A program made the translations under genes and the position numbers. A stretch of 11,172 nt of DNA from Kiritimatiellia bacterium. GTDB lineage: Bacteria; Verrucomicrobiota; Kiritimatiellia; RFP12; UBA1067. This document shows, one piece after another, positions 6,683 through 11,172 of this stretch; within the stretch, counting starts at the first letter, position 1; each line of letters begins with the position of its first letter. Where the stretch lies: contig JAKSOY010000147.1 of NCBI GenBank assembly GCA_024405255.1, forward strand, positions 1-11,172, in the 5' to 3' direction. The notes beneath the pieces are model-generated. The model had not been told where the DNA came from. It saw only the letters and a list, made by a program, of their open reading frames with translations, and did not search any database.

Positions 6683-8080
6683 ATGACAGCAGAACTGGGC
6701 GCCTGGTCGGCACTTCCTTCGGTCATCATCGTCGCGTGGACATTTGCCACGAAACGCATTCTTGAAGCGTTGACGATCGGTACGCTTGTGGGGCTTGTGA
6801 TGGTTTCGGCGACACCTGCAGCCGCCCTGGCCGAATACCCCAAAGTTCTGCAGAAGGCCCTGATGAGCGAAGACATCGCCTGGTTGATCGTGGTGTGCGG
6901 ACTGATGGGCAGCCTCATCACGCTGCTCCGCGTCTCCGGCGGCGCGCTCGCCTTCGGCAACTGGGTCGCCCAACGCGTGAAATCCGCCCGAAGCGCCCTC
7001 GGCTGGAGCTGGCTTCTGGGGTGCGTCATCTTCATCGACGACTACCTGAACTCGATGACGGTCGGTTCCTCCATGGCGCGCGTTACCGACCGCTACCGCG
7101 TGCCGCGCGAAATGCTGGCCTATGTGGCCGACTCCACCGCCGCGCCGCTCTGCGTGATCGTGCCCTTCACGACCTGGGCCGCCTTTGCGGGCCGCGTCAT
7201 CCAGCGCAGCGGCTGGACGGAACCGGGCCTGAGCGAACTGGACATCTTCTGCAAGACGATTCCCTACAACCTCTACGGCTGGCTCGCAGCCCTCGTAGTG
7301 CCGCTTGTGATCTGGGGCGTCATTCCCCACCTCGGCGGCATGCGGAGCGCCTACAAGCGCGTGGAGGCCGGTGGCCCGCTCGCGCCGGAAGGTTCGGAGC
7401 GCATCTCGCTTCTGCCGGACGACAAGGGCGAGAAAGCCGAGGAACTGAAGAGCGGCAAGAAGCCGCGCCTCTGGAACTTCCTCCTGCCGATCGCCGTTCT
7501 GATCGGTGCGACCATCGTCTTCGACAACGACCTCGCCAAGGGCGTGCTGACGGCGCTGCCCTTCACCTACCTGCTCTTCATCTGCCAGCGCGTCGTCTCC
7601 CCGCGCGACGCCTGGGATGCCATCGTCGAAGGCTTCCGCGACTTGATTCTGCCGCTGATGCTGATGGTGTTCGCCTTCGTGTTCGCCGACGTCAATGAGC
7701 GTCTCGGCTTCGTCAAGTGGGCCATCAGCGCCGGCGACTCGTTCATGACCGCCGCGACGGCACCCGCCATCGTGTTCATCATCCTCGCGATTACGGAATT
7801 CGTCACCGGCACGAACTGGGGCATGTACGTCATTGCCCTGCCGATCGTCATTCCGCTTGCGCGTACGCTCCACGTCGATCTGCCGCTGATGGTTGCCGCC
7901 TGTCTTTCGGCCGGCGTGTTCGGTTCGCATGTGAGCTTCTGCTCGGATGCCACCGTCATCACCTCCGCCGCCTGCGGCTGCGACAACTACCGCCACGCGA
8001 TCACGCAACTGCCCTACGGTCTGCTCGCCGCAGTCTTCAGTCTGATCGGCTTCCTCATCCTCGGCTTCTGCATGGCGTAA
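6683..8080 (+). CDS. NhaC-family Na+/H+ antiporter
   Basis: 465 aa, the normal size, with some ten or more hydrophobic segments. Family landmarks are FIDDYLNSMTVGS (117-129) followed by ARVTDRYRVPREMLAYVADSTAAPLCV, GTNWGMYVIALPIVIPLA in the C-terminal half, and CSDATVITSAACGCDN from C420 followed by HAITQLPYGL. These match the Na_H_antiporter (PF03553)/NhaC group of inner-membrane sodium-proton exchangers, although members can also exchange organic substrates such as malate/lactate. A hydrophilic loop of about 38 residues (227-264, rich in Gly, Glu and Lys) separates two membrane halves. It follows the umuD-like gene with an 18-bp gap and its own Shine-Dalgarno, and is probably cotranscribed with the two genes before it. 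It ends 9 bp from the stop codon of the convergent LOG gene, with no obvious terminator. The substrate is not proven by sequence. Confidence 0.87.
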   Translation: MTAELGAWSALPSVIIVAWTFATKRILEALTIGTLVGLVMVSATPAAALAEYPKVLQKALMSEDIAWLIVVCGLMGSLITLLRVSGGALAFGNWVAQRVKSARSALGWSWLLGCVIFIDDYLNSMTVGSSMARVTDRYRVPREMLAYVADSTAAPLCVIVPFTTWAAFAGRVIQRSGWTEPGLSELDIFCKTIPYNLYGWLAALVVPLVIWGVIPHLGGMRSAYKRVEAGGPLAPEGSERISLLPDDKGEKAEELKSGKKPRLWNFLLPIAVLIGATIVFDNDLAKGVLTALPFTYLLFICQRVVSPRDAWDAIVEGFRDLILPLMLMVFAFVFADVNERLGFVKWAISAGDSFMTAATAPAIVFIILAITEFVTGTNWGMYVIALPIVIPLARTLHVDLPLMVAACLSAGVFGSHVSFCSDATVITSAACGCDNYRHAITQLPYGLLAAVFSLIGFLILGFCMA

Positions 8081-8089
8081 GCCGTCCGA

Positions 8090-9049
8090 TCAATAGCCGT
8101 GGCAGAAATCAAGCGTCTGAATGGCGCTCTCGACGTCGTCGACGAGGGCGATCGGCAGATGTTCGTAACGGCCGTCGTCGATGAGCTTCTGCAGCAGCGG
8201 ATAGATCGGCACGTCCTTGGACCAGAACTGGCTGTCCATAAACACCATCGGACTCGCCACGCCCTGCGTGAGATAGTGGTTCTGCACGGCTTCCTGGAAC
8301 ACTTCCTGAAGCGTGCCCGCGCCCCCCGGCATAAAGACGATGCCCCCCACCGCCTCGCTCAGCAGGACTTCTTCGCGAATACTGTTTTCGAAGAACTTGG
8401 CGATGTGCGTCGCAAACGGCGTCGGAGGTTCGTCGCTGTAGAACCAGGTGGGGATGGCTAGACTCGCCGAATCCCCCACCTGCGGGAAGCGCTCAACCAC
8501 CTTGAACGCCGTCGCGAGCCAGCCGTCGTCCTTTGCCGTTGGCGCATCCGCAAGAATCGCCAGCGCCTCCTCGACATCGGCGACGGTGCGTCCGGCGAGC
8601 CACGCACCGAGATGCGTCGCCTCCATCGCCCCGGGACCGCCGCCGCTCATCAAGACGCGTCCGCGTTCGGTCAACGACTTCGCGAGGTCGACGACCTGAC
8701 GATAGGTCGCATCCGTCCGCCGAAGGGAATGTCCCCCCATCACGCCGATGATGTTGTTGGCCTCGAACCAGCCGAGGAACAGGTAGAGCGCCTTGCGGAT
8801 GCGATAGTCGTGCAGCGAACGCGCCCACATTTCCAGAGGACTCTCCGGGGTCACGCCCGTTTCGTCCAAATGCTTCACCACGCGCGTGTCATAGCAGTCC
8901 GCCAAGCTCGCCGGGTTGTTCACGTCGAACGTGTCGAAAAGCTCGCGCGCCTTGTAGAGGTGCGTACGCGACACGTCGTACGGGACTTCGCTCAGATACT
9001 TGGCGGCTTCGGACAGCTGCTTCTCGTCGAAATTTTCAGGATTGAACAT
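8090..9049 (-). CDS. LOG-family Rossmann-fold protein (possible nucleoside-5'-monophosphate phosphoribohydrolase)
   Basis: 319 aa. The two LOG/'lysine decarboxylase-like' signatures are present: SGGGPGAMEATHLGAW from residue 135 and PGGAGTLQEVFQEA from residue 241. The latter fits the PGGxGTxxE active-site motif. In LOG enzymes this site removes ribose-5-phosphate from cytokinin or other purine nucleotides; bacterial homologues include YgdH/PpnN, which splits nucleoside monophosphates. The old label lysine decarboxylase is misleading, since no PLP site is visible. An extra N-terminal stretch of about 95 residues, mostly helical in appearance, makes it longer than the short 180-200-aa LOG proteins; IIGVMGGHS (100-108) probably opens the Rossmann core. 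No signal peptide is present, so it is cytoplasmic. It has its own promoter at 9085-9113 and a weak GAAG-type ribosome-binding region. It faces the nhaC-like gene tail to tail. The precise substrate is unknown. Confidence 0.85.
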   Translation of the reverse strand: MFNPENFDEKQLSEAAKYLSEVPYDVSRTHLYKARELFDTFDVNNPASLADCYDTRVVKHLDETGVTPESPLEMWARSLHDYRIRKALYLFLGWFEANNIIGVMGGHSLRRTDATYRQVVDLAKSLTERGRVLMSGGGPGAMEATHLGAWLAGRTVADVEEALAILADAPTAKDDGWLATAFKVVERFPQVGDSASLAIPTWFYSDEPPTPFATHIAKFFENSIREEVLLSEAVGGIVFMPGGAGTLQEVFQEAVQNHYLTQGVASPMVFMDSQFWSKDVPIYPLLQKLIDDGRYEHLPIALVDDVESAIQTLDFCHGY

Positions 9050-9084
9050 CGTCTTGTCTTCTTTCTCGTTTGCGCGTTTCCAAC

Positions 9085-9113
9085 ATCATACCAAATATTT
9101 TCTCCCTTGTTCA
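9085..9113 (-). promoter_or_regulatory. Probable promoter of the LOG-family gene
   Basis: On the minus strand TGAACA (9113-9108, four of six -35 bases) is separated by exactly 17 bp from TATGAT (9090-9085). TG at 9093-9092 provides an extended -10. The expected start is near 9079, giving a leader of about 30 nt before the ATG at 9049. The region 9050-9172 is shared with the divergent gene on the right and contains no ORF of its own. Confidence 0.55.
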
Positions 9114-9123
9114 TTTTTTCTAG

Positions 9124-9152
9124 TAGATTTTTCTCCCTCATTCGCGTACAAT
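9124..9152 (+). promoter_or_regulatory. Probable promoter of the UGSC-like gene
   Basis: TACAAT at 9147-9152 is a good -10 hexamer, with TAGATT at 9124-9129 as a weak -35 17 bp upstream. Transcription would begin near 9159, close to the GAGGAG ribosome-binding site at 9159-9164, leaving a very short leader. The weak -35 and absence of the TG extension make this less certain than the promoter at 5432-5462. Confidence 0.4.
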
Positions 9153-9164
9153 TTTCGTGAGGAG
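9133..9164 (+). promoter_or_regulatory. Ribosome-binding site GAGGAG within an inverted repeat
   Basis: GAGGAG (9159-9164) sits 8 nt before the ATG at 9173 and fixes the start of the exported UGSC-like protein. TGAGGAG (9158-9164) is complementary to CTCCCTCA (9133-9140) apart from one extra C, with a 17-nt interval that contains the predicted -10. In DNA this could be an operator half-site pair. In a transcript starting further upstream it could mask the ribosome-binding site. The ribosome-binding site is solid; the regulatory reading is speculative. Confidence 0.5.
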
Positions 9165-9172
9165 ATAGTCCA

Positions 9173-11071
9173 ATGAAACATCTGCCAGCCCTTTTCGCCG
9201 TCCTTTTCCTGACCTCGTTCGCGTTCGGCGCGGACAAGTGTCCGGACGGCGTCTGCACCCTTCCCGCCGGCGGCACGCAGGCGAGCTACGACGCGGCGAT
9301 GCCGGTCTGCACCATTGCGCCCGTCGCCCAGGCGCCGCGCCTCAAAACGCTCGACGGCAAAACGATTGCCATCGTCGGCGGCAGCTTCATGGCCTCGGTC
9401 ACCCATCCCGAACTGAAGCGCCTGGTCCTCAAGGAATTCCCCAAGACGCGTGTGCTTCTCCTAAGCGAAATCGGCTCGGCGGGCGTCTATCCGCGTCCGG
9501 GCGTCGTGCGACCTGAAAAGGACGAATTCCAGCGACGTCTCAAGGACGAGAAAGTCGATGCCGTCATTTCCGGCAACGGCGGGTGCGGACTCTGCACGCC
9601 GAAGGAAACGGGGTCCTGCATCGCGGCGGAAATGATCGGCATCCCGTCCGTCATGATCGCGGGTCCCGGTTTCATCACCCAGGCGAAGGCCACGGCCCGC
9701 TCCGCCGGCATCGAAAAGCTGCGCATTGCCGAATATCCGGGCGCCTTCGCGTCCGAAACCCGCGAAGAGCTGCTCACGAAGACGCGGACGGTACTCTGGC
9801 CGGCAATCAAGAAGGCGCTCACCGCGCCGCTGACCTCATCCGACGTGTTCAAACCGAGCGGCGAGTTCGTCTCGGACGGTCTCCCCGTCGTGCCACCCTC
9901 CGACACGGCGATCGCCGAATTCCTGCTCTTCACCGACCGTGCGGCGGACGATTCGCTCGGCGCGGTTCCGCCCTCCATGCGCGAGGTCAACGTGCGCCAT
10001 GTGGCGGCGCTGGGCGTGATGGCGGGATGTCCGGCGGAATTCATGCCGCTGCTGCTCGCGTTCACGGAGGCGATGAAGGACGGCTACTTCCGCCGCACGC
10101 TGGCCTCCACCCATGCCTGGACGCCCTATTGCTGGCTGAACGGTCCTGTTGCGCGCCAGCTCGGCTTCGATGCGGACCAAGGCGAAATCTGCAGTCCGAA
10201 GAACATGCAGCTCGGACGCTTCATCAACCTCGCCCTGCTCAATTTCGGCGGCTACCACGTGAAGGAAAACCGTATGGGCACATTCGGCTATCTGATGCCC
10301 TGGACGCTCGTCGAGAACGAGTCCGCCGCGATCAAGGCCGGGTGGAAGCCCTACCACCTCCAGCAGGGCTATACGCTCAACGAATCGACGCTCTCCGCCG
10401 CTTCGGCCATCAACTGGGGCAACAACCTCGTACCCGCCACGACGGATGCCGTACACATCAAGGACATGATCGCCTGGGATGCCGTCGAAAAGCAGCAAAT
10501 GGCCGTCGGCAGCGGCATGCCTTGCACCTACCGCACGTTCCTCATCACCCCGCCGGTCGCACAGGACCTCGCCACCCGCTACAAGACCAAGGACGCGCTG
10601 GAAGCGGCGCTGATCGAAACGGCGCGCATTCCGATCGCCATGCGCGCACGGGCGAACTACTGGGGGAATCCCGGTAGTTCTTTCGATCCCGAAACCTGGC
10701 CCCTCTCACGTCACGAAACACGCCTCGCCTACGCCGAAAACGCCACGGAGACGAAGACGCCCCCGTGGTACGACTGGACCGAGTACGACACAATCGAAAC
10801 CGTCCCCGCGATGCAGGACGGCAAGAACATCTTTCTCGTCACGGGCGATGCGGCGCGCAACAAGGAGATGTGCCTGCCGGGCGGCGGATCGGCAACCGTC
10901 AAGATCGAGCTGCCGAAGGCCTGGGACAAGCTGATGGCGCAGCGCGGCTATTCACCGCTCCAATCGTTCTATCTCAAGTCGGACCTCACGCCCGACACGC
11001 CCAAGCCGAAAGTACGCCCCTACATGCGTCCGGGCGTACGCGGCGATTTCAGGTTCCGCAGAAGCCGTTGA
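9173..11071 (+). CDS. Exported UGSC-like protein (cysteine form) with large C-terminal domain
   Basis: 632 aa. The signal peptide is residues 1-19 (cleavage after A-F-G likely), followed by a mature N-terminus with C23 and C28 (CPDGVC). Residues about 60-210 resemble the UGSC (seleno)protein family: KTIAIVGGSFMA, then VDAVISGNGGCGLCTPKE, then GIPSVMIAGPGF. In selenium-containing members the segment before GIP carries Sec-Gly-Ser-Cys. Here C138-G-L-C141 occupies that place, so C138 replaces selenocysteine, and a second GSC ends at C149. No in-frame UGA is present. The C-terminal part (about 215-632) has SDGLPVVPPSD and ALGVMAGCPAEFMPLLLA with C286, a domain that I associate from memory with UGSC-type proteins; its reaction is unknown. 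Thiol/disulfide redox or metal/thiolate chemistry outside the cytoplasm is an inference from the cysteines. The start has GAGGAG 8 nt upstream. It is transcribed away from the LOG gene and probably alone. The stop codon touches the fold-back repeat at 11071-11107. Confidence 0.6.
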   Translation: MKHLPALFAVLFLTSFAFGADKCPDGVCTLPAGGTQASYDAAMPVCTIAPVAQAPRLKTLDGKTIAIVGGSFMASVTHPELKRLVLKEFPKTRVLLLSEIGSAGVYPRPGVVRPEKDEFQRRLKDEKVDAVISGNGGCGLCTPKETGSCIAAEMIGIPSVMIAGPGFITQAKATARSAGIEKLRIAEYPGAFASETREELLTKTRTVLWPAIKKALTAPLTSSDVFKPSGEFVSDGLPVVPPSDTAIAEFLLFTDRAADDSLGAVPPSMREVNVRHVAALGVMAGCPAEFMPLLLAFTEAMKDGYFRRTLASTHAWTPYCWLNGPVARQLGFDADQGEICSPKNMQLGRFINLALLNFGGYHVKENRMGTFGYLMPWTLVENESAAIKAGWKPYHLQQGYTLNESTLSAASAINWGNNLVPATTDAVHIKDMIAWDAVEKQQMAVGSGMPCTYRTFLITPPVAQDLATRYKTKDALEAALIETARIPIAMRARANYWGNPGSSFDPETWPLSRHETRLAYAENATETKTPPWYDWTEYDTIETVPAMQDGKNIFLVTGDAARNKEMCLPGGGSATVKIELPKAWDKLMAQRGYSPLQSFYLKSDLTPDTPKPKVRPYMRPGVRGDFRFRRSR

Positions 11072-11128
11072 ATCTCCAGTCTTCATCAAATTTGAAAACT
11101 GAAGATTGAAAATTGAAAACTGAAGATT
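11071..11128. repeat. AT-rich direct repeat with fold-back arm after the UGSC-like gene
   Basis: TTGAAAACTGAAGATT occurs exactly twice, at 11092-11107 and 11113-11128 (period 21 bp), separated by GAAAA. The bases 11071-11085 (AATCTCCAGTCTTCA) are complementary to 11093-11107 with two C-A mismatches over 15 pairs, leaving a 7-nt loop. A hairpin can therefore form directly at the stop codon, and the second repeat copy could pair with the same arm instead. There is no T-run after the stem, so it is not a standard intrinsic terminator. The remainder to 11172 shows no gene. Confidence 0.7.
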
Positions 11129-11172
11129 AGGACCGACGCCTCAACAAGTTCTAATTTCGTCGAATGATTTCA

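Noticed and set aside
8072..8085. Small stem ATGGC/GCCGT with a GTAA loop at the end of the nhaC-like gene, considered as a terminator
   Set aside because: Only five pairs including one wobble, and no following T-run.
8090..9049. Lysine decarboxylase annotation for the minus-strand gene
   Set aside because: The PGGAGTLQE motif belongs to LOG-type phosphoribohydrolases; no PLP-binding signature is visible.
9583..9621. Possible selenocysteine insertion in the UGSC-like gene
   Set aside because: The codons in the motif are TGC, with no in-frame TGA, so no selenocysteine decoding is needed.

Overview
This is GC-rich bacterial DNA, densely coded. The gene content points to the Planctomycetes-Verrucomicrobia-Chlamydiae group, most likely a Kiritimatiellota, Lentisphaerota or Verrucomicrobiota member. 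The two arguments are a secreted DUF4838 glycosidase-like protein and a hydrazine-synthase-alpha-like (HzsA-related) cytochrome, both of which recur in these phyla. No rRNA or marker gene is present, so the taxonomy is an inference. There are seven protein-coding genes and no tRNA, rRNA, CRISPR array or recognisable insertion sequence.

Left block (1-5421): a short regulatory region carries a probable leftward promoter for a gene outside the window and a probable rightward extended -10 promoter only a few bases from the first start codon. Two large exported proteins follow, 39 bp apart and in the same direction. The first is a 779-aa DUF4838/GH163-like glycosidase with a C-terminal beta-sandwich-like tail. 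The second is a 977-aa HzsA-related protein built as a carbohydrate-binding-like domain, a beta-propeller and a C-terminal part with three CxxCH haem motifs. They look like a transcription unit joining extracytoplasmic glycan handling with a redox protein.

Middle block (5422-8080): a near-consensus promoter precedes three tightly packed genes. These are a Bax-inhibitor-1/YbhL-type membrane protein, a UmuD-type S24 self-cleaving protein whose start codon overlaps the previous stop codon (TGATG), and an NhaC-family Na+/H+ antiporter. The UmuD homologue keeps all landmarks of an active protein, but no umuC or imuB-type polymerase follows it. Two integral membrane proteins flank a DNA-damage-type regulator instead.

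Right block (8090-11172): a LOG-family Rossmann protein lies on the minus strand, tail to tail with the antiporter with 9 bp between stop codons. It shares a divergent promoter region (9050-9172) with a rightward gene for a 632-aa exported protein. That protein resembles the UGSC (seleno)protein family, with Cys-Gly-Leu-Cys in the position of the selenocysteine motif, fused to a large C-terminal domain. The window ends in an AT-rich stretch with a 16-nt exact direct repeat that can also fold back on the end of this gene.

Points most worth following are the three-haem CBM/propeller HzsA relative beside a glycosidase, the polymerase-less UmuD in a membrane-protein operon, and the exported cysteine version of a UGSC-like protein. 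All functional statements are read from sequence motifs and family memory; no database search was run.
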